64,000 nt of DNA, from contig NJIE01000026.1 in NCBI GenBank assembly GCA_002213445.1, positions 62,001-126,000 on the forward strand, in the 5' to 3' direction. The position numbers and the translations under genes were made by a program. Origin of the DNA: Xenophilus sp. AP218F. GTDB lineage: Bacteria; Pseudomonadota; Gammaproteobacteria; Burkholderiales; Chromobacteriaceae. The notes beneath the pieces were generated by a model that was not told where the DNA came from, did not search any database, and was given only the letters and a program-made list of their open reading frames with translations. Of this stretch, positions 35,081 to 46,277 are shown one piece after another. The first letter of the stretch is position 1. Every line of letters starts with the position of its first letter.

Positions 35081-36229
35081 ATGGAACGCGCGCAATTTCT
35101 GATCTGGGCGATAGACGACGATCCGCTGCAACGCATGTTCATCGCCGACGAGTTGGGCGACGACTGGCCCTTGCGGCTGTTTGAATCCGGCGACGCGGTG
35201 CTGGCCGCGCTGGAAGACGACCCGCCGCTGCCGGGGCTGGTCTTGTGCGACGTGCTGATGCCGGGCGTGGACGGCTTCTCGGTATGCCGCAAGCTGCGCG
35301 AGCGCGATCCGCGGATGCAGATTTTCTTCCTGTCGGCCAATACCGACAATGAAACCAAGCTGGCCGGCTTCGATGCCGGCTGCGACGACTTCCTGGGCAA
35401 GCCGATAGACGGCGAGCAACTGCGCTACAAGGCGCAGCTGGCCGAGCGCGCCCGCCAGCACCATCATGAATTGAACGCCGAAATAGCCAATGTGCGCACC
35501 GTGGCCTTCGAGGCGATGATCACCGCCGGCGAGCTGGGCACGGTGCTGGAATTCATGCGCAGCAGCCAGGAATGCGACGAGGAGCGGGAGCTCGCGTGCC
35601 GGCTGCTGGCGGTGATAGAAGGCGGTTACGGCCTGAACGGCAGCGTGCGGCTGCGGCTGCCCGGCCAGCCCGCCAAGGACATCGACGCCGGCGGCCGACC
35701 CTGCACGCCGCTGGGCAGCGCCATCCTCGACAATATGGAAAGCATGGAGCGGATTTTCTCGTTCAAGAACCGGATGTGCGTCAACTATCCGCAAATCACC
35801 CTGCTGCTGCACAACATGCCGGTCAACGAGGCCGATCGCTACGGGCGGCTGCGCGACCACCTGGCCATCATCGTCGACGCCGCCGAGCGCCGGCTGCAAA
35901 ACATCCACAACGCGCGCCGCTTGCTGGATCAGGGCCAGGCGATGGCGACCACCATGCGCGAGCTGGACGGCGCGCTGCAAAAGCAGGAGTCGGACCAGCA
36001 TCGCTTCACGCTGGAAATCACAGAACGCATGATGCAGTTCGGGCTGGAAGTGCAGAATCTGGCCATCGGCTTCGGACTGACCGACGAGCAGGAGTTCAGC
36101 CTCAGCCGCACGGTGGAAAACTTCGCCGCCGCCATTCGCCGGCTTGGCGAAGAACAGGGCGAAAACAACCGCCAGCTGGCCGCCACCATCCTGCGCCTGC
36201 GCGATCTGCTGCGGCAAAGCTCGCGCTGA
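35081..36229 (+). CDS. Response regulator with an uncharacterised C-terminal domain
   Basis: A 382-residue protein with an N-terminal receiver (about 5-120): acidic IDDDP at 11-15, phospho-Asp at 57 in LVLCDVLMPGVDG, and Lys in FLGKPIDGEQL. Residues about 130-382 are helical with no DNA-binding or GGDEF/EAL motif; the last 120 residues (LQNIHNARRLLDQGQ to LRLRDLLRQ) look like coiled coil. It lies 14 bases after the hybrid kinase gene and is its likely partner, receiving phosphate from the HPt. Output is unknown, perhaps protein-protein contact. Confidence 0.88.
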   Translation: MERAQFLIWAIDDDPLQRMFIADELGDDWPLRLFESGDAVLAALEDDPPLPGLVLCDVLMPGVDGFSVCRKLRERDPRMQIFFLSANTDNETKLAGFDAGCDDFLGKPIDGEQLRYKAQLAERARQHHHELNAEIANVRTVAFEAMITAGELGTVLEFMRSSQECDEERELACRLLAVIEGGYGLNGSVRLRLPGQPAKDIDAGGRPCTPLGSAILDNMESMERIFSFKNRMCVNYPQITLLLHNMPVNEADRYGRLRDHLAIIVDAAERRLQNIHNARRLLDQGQAMATTMRELDGALQKQESDQHRFTLEITERMMQFGLEVQNLAIGFGLTDEQEFSLSRTVENFAAAIRRLGEEQGENNRQLAATILRLRDLLRQSSR

Positions 36230-36235
36230 GCCGGC

Positions 36236-36275
36236 GCAAAAAAAAGCGCCGCGTCCCCGGCTGGGGACGCGGCGC
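36236..36275 (-). terminator. Rho-independent terminator of hpt
   Basis: Thirteen-base perfect arms GCGCCGCGTCCCC / GGGGACGCGGCGC around GGCT, followed on the minus strand by a run of eight T. It lies just after the hpt stop codon and may also slow transcripts arriving from the plus-strand kinase operon. Confidence 0.9.
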
Positions 36276-36293
36276 CGCCTTGTCGGCGCGCGC

Positions 36294-36836
36294 TTACTTC
36301 AGCGCGTAGATCGCCGGCAGGTTGCGCCAGGCGCCGCGCACGTCCATGCCGTAGCCGAACACGTAGCGATCCGGCACGTCCAGACCGACGAAATCGGCGG
36401 CGATCGGCTTTTCCTTGGCGATCAGCTTGTTGGCGAACACCCCGCTGTAGCAGGCGGTCGCGCCCATCGCCATCACCTTGTCGCGGATCGCGGCCATGGT
36501 GTGGCCCTCGTCCAGGATGTCGTCCAGCACCAGCACCACGCGGTCGCGCACATCTTCCTTGGGCGCCTGCTTCCACACCAGCTCGCCGCCGTGGGTCTTG
36601 TCGCCGTAGCGGGAAACGTGCACGTAGTCGAAGTCCAGCGGGAAAGCCAGACGCGGCAAGAGCTGGCCGGTGAACACCACCGCGCCGCCCATTACGGACA
36701 GCACCAGCGGGTAGGATTCGCCCAGCTGTTCGGTGATTTCCTGCGCCATGCGGTCCACCGCAGCGCTGACTTCCTCGGCAGTGAACAGCACGTCGGCGCT
36801 GTTGATAATGCCGCGAGCTTCGGCAACATTAGGCAT
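36294..36836 (-). CDS. hpt: Hypoxanthine-guanine phosphoribosyltransferase
   Basis: A 180-residue purine-salvage enzyme. RVVLVLDDILDEGHTMAAI is the PRPP-binding motif, VMGGAVVFTGQL is the phosphate-binding N-terminal loop, and FVGLDVPDRYVFGYGMDV is the base-binding end. It converts hypoxanthine and guanine with PRPP to IMP and GMP. AAGGAG precedes the ATG, and a strong terminator follows. Confidence 0.93.
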   Translation of the reverse strand: MPNVAEARGIINSADVLFTAEEVSAAVDRMAQEITEQLGESYPLVLSVMGGAVVFTGQLLPRLAFPLDFDYVHVSRYGDKTHGGELVWKQAPKEDVRDRVVLVLDDILDEGHTMAAIRDKVMAMGATACYSGVFANKLIAKEKPIAADFVGLDVPDRYVFGYGMDVRGAWRNLPAIYALK

Positions 36837-36894
36837 GATGACTCCTTGACTAAAAACATGCGCGCCACCGGGAGCGGTGGCGCAATGGGAAAAA

Positions 36895-37767
36895 TCAGTC
36901 GATTTTCAGGTTCTTCAGATAGGCGGAAAACTCGGCCGCCACTTCATGATGCTTGAGGCCGTAATTGACCGTGGCCTTGAGGTAGCCGAGCTTGGAGCCG
37001 CAATCGTAGCGGGTGCCTTCGAACGGCAGAGCCAGCACCGCCTCGTCCTTCAACAAGGCGGCGATGCCGTCGGTCAGCTGGATCTCGCCGCCCGCGCCGG
37101 CGGTCGTATTGACCAGCTTGTCGAAAATGCGCGGGGTCAGGATGTAACGCCCCACCACCGCCAAGTTGGACGGCGCGTCTTCCGGACGCGGCTTCTCGAC
37201 GATGTGCTCGACGCGCTGATGGCCGCGCGCGTCGGCGTTGACCTCAACGATGCCGTAGGAGCCGGTCTCGGACGGGGCGACCGTCTCCACCCCCAGCACC
37301 GAAGCGTGGGTTTCGTCGAACAGCCGCACCATCTGTTCCATCGCGCCGGGCGCGCCTTCCACCAGGTCGTCGGCCAGGATCACGGCGAAGGGCTCGTCGC
37401 CCACCACCGGACGCGCGCACAGCACGGCGTGGCCCAGGCCCAGCGCCTCGGTCTGGCGGATGTAGATGCAGGATACGCTGGGCGGAATGATGTTCTGCAC
37501 CAGGTCCAGCAGCTTGTTCTTGTTCTTGTATTCGAGCTCGGTTTCCAGCTCGTAGGCCTTGTCGAAATGGTCTTCGATCGAACGCTTGTTGCGGCCGGTG
37601 ATGAAGATAAGCTCGGTGATTCCGGCGGCGATGGCCTCCTCGACCGCGTACTGGATCAAGGGCTTGTCGACGATGGGCAGCATTTCCTTGGGGCTGGCCT
37701 TGGTGGCCGGCAAAAAGCGGGTACCCATGCCCGCAACCGGGAATACAGCTTTGGTGATCTTTTTCAT
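36895..37767 (-). CDS. galU: UTP-glucose-1-phosphate uridylyltransferase
   Basis: A 290-residue nucleotidyltransferase that makes UDP-glucose from UTP and glucose-1-phosphate. [20 protein letters not shown] is the nucleotide-binding signature, followed by [38 protein letters not shown] and ILADDLVEG. The ATG at 37767 (MKKITKAVF) is the usual family start; the open frame extends 9 codons upstream without support. It supplies a precursor for surface polysaccharides. Confidence 0.95.
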   Translation of the reverse strand: MKKITKAVFPVAGMGTRFLPATKASPKEMLPIVDKPLIQYAVEEAIAAGITELIFITGRNKRSIEDHFDKAYELETELEYKNKNKLLDLVQNIIPPSVSCIYIRQTEALGLGHAVLCARPVVGDEPFAVILADDLVEGAPGAMEQMVRLFDETHASVLGVETVAPSETGSYGIVEVNADARGHQRVEHIVEKPRPEDAPSNLAVVGRYILTPRIFDKLVNTTAGAGGEIQLTDGIAALLKDEAVLALPFEGTRYDCGSKLGYLKATVNYGLKHHEVAAEFSAYLKNLKID

Positions 37768-37825
37768 CTTGTTTCCGCAACACGTTAGGCCCAAAACAGG
37801 GCGGCATTGTAGCCCGAGTTTCGGC

Positions 37826-39280
37826 TCAGGCCAAAACCTTCGCGCCGAATGCGGGCAAAGCGCGACACACTTCCGCGATCACATCGCTCCATGCGCCCGG
37901 CGCGGGCTGCCGCCAGACGCGGGCGCTGGCGTACCACGGCGCGCGCTCGCCGGCAGCCATGAAGAAGGGCGCGCTCTCGTAGCGCATCAGCACCCACACC
38001 GGCGCGCCCAGCGCGCCGGCCAGGTGGACGACGGCGGTGTCGACGCTGATCACCAGATCCAGCTGGCTGACGACCGCGGCGGTATCGGCGAAGTCGCGCA
38101 GGGGATAATGCGCGACCCGCCCCGCCATTTCCGCCGGCGGCGGCTCCGGCTGCAGCGACACCCAATCGACGTCCGCCGTCTCCAGCAAGGGCAGGAACTG
38201 CGGCAGGGGGATCGATTTGCTCCGCCGCTGAGCGTCCTGCGCGCCCACGCCCCACACCCCGCTCTGCCAGACGATGCCGACCCGCAACCGTTTGCCGGCA
38301 ACCGGGGGCAAACGATGGCTATCGCCCAGCCAGACGGGATCGACGCACAGATACGGCGCGCCATCCAGTTGCGCCAGCTCCAGATCCAGCCGCAGCGGCA
38401 GCGACATCAAGGGCAGCTGCCAGTCGCAATCTTCCAGCGCGAGATTATCGTCCAGCTCTCGCAGCTCGACGCCGTCCAGTTGCCGAAACAGCCGCGTGAA
38501 CGCCGCCGGCGCGGCCAGACGCAGCCTGGCCCGAGGGTAGCGCCGACGCAGCTCGGGCAGAAAACGCGCCATCTGCAGGCTGTCGCCCAGGCCCTGCTCC
38601 GCCCACAGCAACAAGGTCTTGCCGTCCAGCGCTTCGCCGCGCCAGGGACGCTCGCGAAAACGCGGCGTCAGAAAGCTCCGCCAGCGTTCCTCATACAGCG
38701 GCCAGGCTTCGCGATAGCGGCCCAGCAGCAGCAGCGTGATCGAGCAATTGAAAGCCAGCCCCGCGTCGTCGGGCGCTTGCGCCAGCCCGCGCTGGTAAGC
38801 GTCCAGCGCCTCCTCCAGACGCAGGGCGTTGGCCAGCGCGTTGCCCAGATTATTGAGCAGGCCCGGCCGCTCGCCGCCCAGCTGCAGCGCGTTGCGGTGG
38901 CATTCGATGGCGTCGGCGTAACGCTGCTGGTGCTGCAGCACCACGCCCAGATTGCTCCAGGCTTCCTGCTGGCGGGCGTCCTGCCCGAGCGCCTCGAGCA
39001 ACAGGGTTTCCGCCAGCTTGAATTCGCCCAGCTCCTTGAGCAGCACCGCAAGATTGCACTTGATATTGGTCGAGGCCGGGTTCAGTTCGGCGGCGCGCAG
39101 ATAATCCTGCAGGGCCTGCGCATACTGCTTTTGCCGCATCCAGGCGGTGCCGCGATTGAAGCAGGCCTGCCAATCGCGCGCGTCTTGCGCCAGGCAGCGG
39201 TCGAAAGCGGCGATCGCCTGCGGATAATCGCCGGCGGCCAGCAACCGGTTGCCTTGTTCGAACGCCGTTTCCCGCTTCAT
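37826..39280 (-). CDS. TPR protein with C-terminal glycosyltransferase-like domain (FlmG-like layout)
   Basis: A 484-residue protein. Residues about 5-215 hold five to six tetratricopeptide repeats (for example [20 protein letters not shown] and [20 protein letters not shown]). Residues about 240-484 resemble the C-terminal half of GT-B enzymes of the GT9/GT41 type ([39 protein letters not shown]). This layout is that of Caulobacter FlmG, which puts pseudaminic acid on flagellins, and of several other bacterial TPR transferases. It lies between galU and ligA, 18 kb from the pse genes. Whether it acts on flagellin is an open question. The start at 39280 is chosen because the open frame upstream is the shadow of ligA. 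Confidence 0.8.
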   Translation of the reverse strand: MKRETAFEQGNRLLAAGDYPQAIAAFDRCLAQDARDWQACFNRGTAWMRQKQYAQALQDYLRAAELNPASTNIKCNLAVLLKELGEFKLAETLLLEALGQDARQQEAWSNLGVVLQHQQRYADAIECHRNALQLGGERPGLLNNLGNALANALRLEEALDAYQRGLAQAPDDAGLAFNCSITLLLLGRYREAWPLYEERWRSFLTPRFRERPWRGEALDGKTLLLWAEQGLGDSLQMARFLPELRRRYPRARLRLAAPAAFTRLFRQLDGVELRELDDNLALEDCDWQLPLMSLPLRLDLELAQLDGAPYLCVDPVWLGDSHRLPPVAGKRLRVGIVWQSGVWGVGAQDAQRRSKSIPLPQFLPLLETADVDWVSLQPEPPPAEMAGRVAHYPLRDFADTAAVVSQLDLVISVDTAVVHLAGALGAPVWVLMRYESAPFFMAAGERAPWYASARVWRQPAPGAWSDVIAEVCRALPAFGAKVLA

Positions 39281-39294
39281 CCCGCCCCCGCTCG

Positions 39295-42997
<3,703 letters not shown>

Positions 42998-43532
42998 CAG
43001 CCAGTCCGCATTAAGGCGAATAATCGAGGCCGCGCCGGGGTCGATCCGCGCTGCGCGCCGCCGCCCTGCGACCTCCCTTTGACATATTCTGCCAGCCTGT
43101 TTGGCCGGGCACCCCAGCTTCCGACAGGAAAGCCCGGGACAAATTCACGATTATTATAACGAAAGCCCAAGCCAGCGCACCATTATGCGCCGCAATCGCG
43201 CTTTTCAAGCGCCTTTTTCCGGGAAATCGTCCATCCGCCGCCGCTTGGCCCCGCGCGGCCGGCCCGCAGCCCCCTCCCCGCCAACCATACAGAAAAATGT
43301 AAATACAGGTTAACAGCCGACCTCGCGCCGCCACCGTAAAAAATCGCGGCATCCCTTGCCCGGCGGGCCTTGGGTGCCTTAATCCCCTGGTAATTTCTCA
43401 TTCACATTATCATTCCACATGACATTTTAGACAGGGGCAGGCTCACCGGATGCATGCCACAATCGGGGTTAATTCTGTAATAGGGCTTTACTAGCCGCGA
43501 TTACACTAACTAGAACGCACGGGAACTCTTCG
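42998..43532. other. Intergenic region between zipA and the MarR-family gene
   Basis: About 535 bases without a convincing gene, between divergent genes. The part up to about 43380 is GC-rich and shows only shadow frames. Bases 43383-43530 are AT-rich and should hold the promoter of the MarR gene. A weak Fur-like stretch at 43394-43411 is noted among the findings. Confidence 0.55.
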
Positions 43533-44000
43533 ATGCAAAACACTGAACAAACCAGCTTTCTTCCGGTACTGCGCGAGCTGTCCCGCACTTACCAGGCGTT
43601 TGAACAGTTCTCCAGCTTCCATATCCGCCAGCTGGGGCTGACCCCGCCTCAATTCGACGTCGTCACCACTCTGGGCAACAGCCAAGGCATGAACTGCAAG
43701 GAGCTGTCCGATCAAACCCTGATCACCAAAGGCACGCTCACCGGCGTGCTGGACAGGCTGGAAGACAAGGGCCTGCTGACCCGCAGCATGCAGCCGCATG
43801 ACCGGCGCAGCGTATTCGTCGCGCTGACGCCGCGCGGCCAGAAACTGTTCAACCAGGCGTTTCCCGCCCACCTCAACTACATGCACGCCGCCTTCCGCAG
43901 CTTTGGCGAGCATGATATTTCCAGCTTCTGCCAGGAGCTGGGCAAGTTGCGCCAGAGCTTCAGCATAGCATTGGAGCAACAGGAAAAAGAACCGGCCTGA
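43533..44000 (+). CDS. MarR-family transcriptional regulator
   Basis: A 155-residue winged-helix regulator. LGLTPPQFDVVTTLGNSQGM and CKELSDQTLITKGTLTGVLD form the helix-turn-helix, and LEDKGLLTRSMQPHDRRSVF is the wing with the conserved DRR. Members usually act as dimers that repress nearby genes until a ligand is bound. The next gene is convergent (tonB), so the target is not evident; self-control is likely. Confidence 0.92.
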   Translation: MQNTEQTSFLPVLRELSRTYQAFEQFSSFHIRQLGLTPPQFDVVTTLGNSQGMNCKELSDQTLITKGTLTGVLDRLEDKGLLTRSMQPHDRRSVFVALTPRGQKLFNQAFPAHLNYMHAAFRSFGEHDISSFCQELGKLRQSFSIALEQQEKEPA

Positions 44001-44028
44001 CCGCTTCGGCCGCTCCGCAGCGGGCGGC

Positions 44029-44739
44029 TCAGCCGGGCAGGTGGAACTCGACGGGCACCGTCAGTTCCGACTCCACCGGCTCGCCGCCCTGGCGGGCCGG
44101 CGCGAATTTCCAACCTGCCACAGCCTCCTCCGCCGAGCGATCCAGCCGCCGATAGCCGCTGGATCGCTGCACCGCCACCGCCAATGCGCGGCCGTCCTTG
44201 CTCACCCGCACCCGCAGCAGCACTTGCCCCTGCTCGCCCAGCTGGCGCGAGCGTTCCGGGTACGGCGGTTGCGGATTATGCAGATATTCCGCCCTGTGCA
44301 TGGCAGGACTGCCGCCGCCGGCACGCCCCGCGCTCTCTGCTCTGCCCGCCTTGCCCTCGGTCTTGCCTTCAGCATCTCGCGCATCGGCTGCCGTCGCCGC
44401 CCCGGCTGAAGGCGATGCTCCCGCCGCCGCGTCCTTGCTCGCTCCCTTCGGCGCAACCGGTACGGAAACCGCAGCGGCCTGTCGCCGCGCCGCCCCCCCA
44501 TCCGGGACCGGCGCAGGCGGTTGGGATGCCCGCTTGGGCAAGCGGCTTGGCTGTCCGGCAGCTTGCGCGCCGACCGCCGCCGCGCCTGCGGCGGGGGAAG
44601 CCAGCAGATCCACGCTCAAGGGCGGCAGCGTCGCCGGCACGCTCGCGGCCTGTCCCGGCCACAAGCCCGCCAGCGCCAGCAGGTGCAACGCGACGGACAG
44701 GGCGACAGCCCAACGCAGGGAACGATCGACGCCGGCCAT
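44029..44739 (-). CDS. tonB: TonB energy transducer
   Basis: A 236-residue protein anchored by one membrane segment (WAVALSVALHLLALAGLW, with the conserved SxxxH-type His). A long Ala/Pro/Lys-rich periplasmic spacer and a C-terminal TonB domain (about 150-236: NPQPPYPERSRQLGEQGQVL, RRLDRSAEEAVAGWKF) follow. It would couple the proton gradient to outer-membrane receptors such as ChuR. Its ATG overlaps the stop of the upstream narK-like gene (TGATG), an unusual partner; no exbB/exbD is in the window. Confidence 0.87.
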   Translation of the reverse strand: MAGVDRSLRWAVALSVALHLLALAGLWPGQAASVPATLPPLSVDLLASPAAGAAAVGAQAAGQPSRLPKRASQPPAPVPDGGAARRQAAAVSVPVAPKGASKDAAAGASPSAGAATAADARDAEGKTEGKAGRAESAGRAGGGSPAMHRAEYLHNPQPPYPERSRQLGEQGQVLLRVRVSKDGRALAVAVQRSSGYRRLDRSAEEAVAGWKFAPARQGGEPVESELTVPVEFHLPG

Positions 44740-46118
44740 CAGCAATGCATCGGCGCGCCGCGGCGGCAGTAATGCCAGCCGGCCACCGCCATCAGCAGCA
44801 GGTAGAACAGCAGGAACATGCCGAACGCCGGCACGAAACTGCCGAACCAGTCCAGCGAGCTGCCGAACGCTTTCGGGATGACGAAGCCGCCGAAGGCCGC
44901 CAGCACCGAACTGACGTTCATCGCCGACGCGCCGCGCCGGCCGCCGCGCAGGTAAGCTTGCTGCACCGTCTCGCCGCGCGCCTGCGCCTCGCGGCCGGCC
45001 TGGATCAGGAACACCTTGGGCGCCAGCTGGTAGGAGGAACCGTTGCCGATGCCGGCGGCGAAGAAAATCAGCTGGAACATCAGCAGGAACCACAGGAAGG
45101 AGCCGCCGCTGCTCTCCGACGGCATGCTCAGATAGACGCCTATCGTGCCGACCGCCATCAGCGTGTTGCTGAACACGGTGGCGATGCCGCCGCCGATGCG
45201 GTCGCCCATCCAGCCGCCGAAAGGCCGCGACAGCGCGCAGACCATGGGGCCGATGAAGATGTAGGGGCTGGCGTCCACCAGCGGAAACATATTGCGCGCC
45301 AGCAAGGGAAAGGCGGCGGCGAAGCCGAGGAAGGTGCCGTAGCTGCCCATGTACAACAGGCAGATGTACCAGGTATGCGGATCGCGCATCGCGTCCAGTT
45401 GATCATGCGGCGTGATGCGCAGCTTGGGCAGGTCGTGGGCGTACAGGAAGCAGACCAGCGCGATGACGATGATGAAAGGCAGCCAGATGTAAGCCGCGTT
45501 CTGCAGCCAGACGAAACGCACCTCGCCGCCGTGGCCCCACACTTGCGGCTCGCCGCCCCAGCCGCCGAACAAGGGGTAGAGGATCAGGAGCGGGATCAGC
45601 AACTGCGCCACCGACACGCCGAGATTGCCGAGGCCGGCGTTGAGCCCCATGGCCAGCCCTTTTTCCGACTTGGGGAAGAAGAAGCTGGTATTGGACAGGT
45701 GCGAAGCGCTGGCGCCGCCGCCCACGCCGCACAAGCCGGCCACCAGCAACAGCAGCCAGAACGGCGCGCTGATGTCCTGCACCACCGCGCCCACGCCGCA
45801 AGCCGGCAGCAGCAGCAGCAAGGTGGAGATGCCGAGCCACAGGCCGCCTCCCACCCAGCTCCAGATCCAGGAATAGATCAACCGCATCAGCGCGCCCACC
45901 AGCGGCGGAATCGACACCAGCAGGAATTGCTGCTGGCTGGAGAGCAGGAAGCCAACCGACGGCAGGTTGACCACCACCATGCTCCACATCATCCAGATGT
46001 TGAAGTTCAGGTGCAGGGCGCAAATCGACAACCACAGATTGCGGCTGGCGATGCGTCGCCCCCGACTCAGCCAGAAGATGATGTTTTCCGGCTCCCAGCG
46101 TTTGATGCTTACCGTCAT
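44739..46118 (-). CDS. narK: NarK-type nitrate/nitrite transporter (MFS, NNP family)
   Basis: A 459-residue inner-membrane transporter with about twelve membrane segments. LNFNIWMMWSMVVVNLPSVG (segment 1), HLSNTSFFFPKSEKGLAMGL and NAGLGNLGVSVAQLLIPLL hold the nitrate signature of the NNP family; SRPFGGWMGDRIGGG is the MFS loop motif. It exchanges or imports nitrate and nitrite, usually under low oxygen. The ATG at 46118 (MTVSIKRWEPENIIFW) is chosen. An FNR-like site lies 85 bases upstream. It is coupled to tonB. No nitrate reductase genes are in the window. Confidence 0.85.
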   Translation of the reverse strand: MTVSIKRWEPENIIFWLSRGRRIASRNLWLSICALHLNFNIWMMWSMVVVNLPSVGFLLSSQQQFLLVSIPPLVGALMRLIYSWIWSWVGGGLWLGISTLLLLLPACGVGAVVQDISAPFWLLLLVAGLCGVGGGASASHLSNTSFFFPKSEKGLAMGLNAGLGNLGVSVAQLLIPLLILYPLFGGWGGEPQVWGHGGEVRFVWLQNAAYIWLPFIIVIALVCFLYAHDLPKLRITPHDQLDAMRDPHTWYICLLYMGSYGTFLGFAAAFPLLARNMFPLVDASPYIFIGPMVCALSRPFGGWMGDRIGGGIATVFSNTLMAVGTIGVYLSMPSESSGGSFLWFLLMFQLIFFAAGIGNGSSYQLAPKVFLIQAGREAQARGETVQQAYLRGGRRGASAMNVSSVLAAFGGFVIPKAFGSSLDWFGSFVPAFGMFLLFYLLLMAVAGWHYCRRGAPMHC

Positions 46119-46202
46119 GATGCTGCTTCCGCTCCACTCGAATGCCCGCCGGACTTGCGCCCGCCGGGAGTCGGAGTATGTCATTCGCACTAATGGAAAC
46201 TT

Positions 46203-46216
46203 TTGCGCCGGATCAA
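46203..46216 (-). promoter_or_regulatory. FNR/Anr-like site before narK
   Basis: On the minus strand TTGATCCGGCGCAA matches the FNR consensus TTGAT-N4-ATCAA at 8 of 10 defined bases. It is 85-98 bases before the narK start, a usual distance for oxygen-controlled activation. Confidence 0.5.
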
Positions 46217-46277
46217 ACCGCCCTGCCTGGCGGCAATATTCGCCTTCTCCAAAACAAAGGCATATCGCTGCGGATCG

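Noticed and set aside
43011-43401. Small minus-strand frames upstream of zipA
   Set aside because: Two overlapping frames with Gly/Arg-rich translations and no motif; the region is more likely untranslated.
42998-43532. Possible RNA gene in the long gap
   Set aside because: No tRNA-like or strong paired structure could be seen; composition alone is not evidence.
44739-46118. Oxalate/formate antiporter identity for the MFS gene
   Set aside because: First considered from general MFS features, but HLSNTSFFFPKSEKG and NAGLGNLGVS are the NNP (NarK) signature, and an FNR-like site fits nitrate use.
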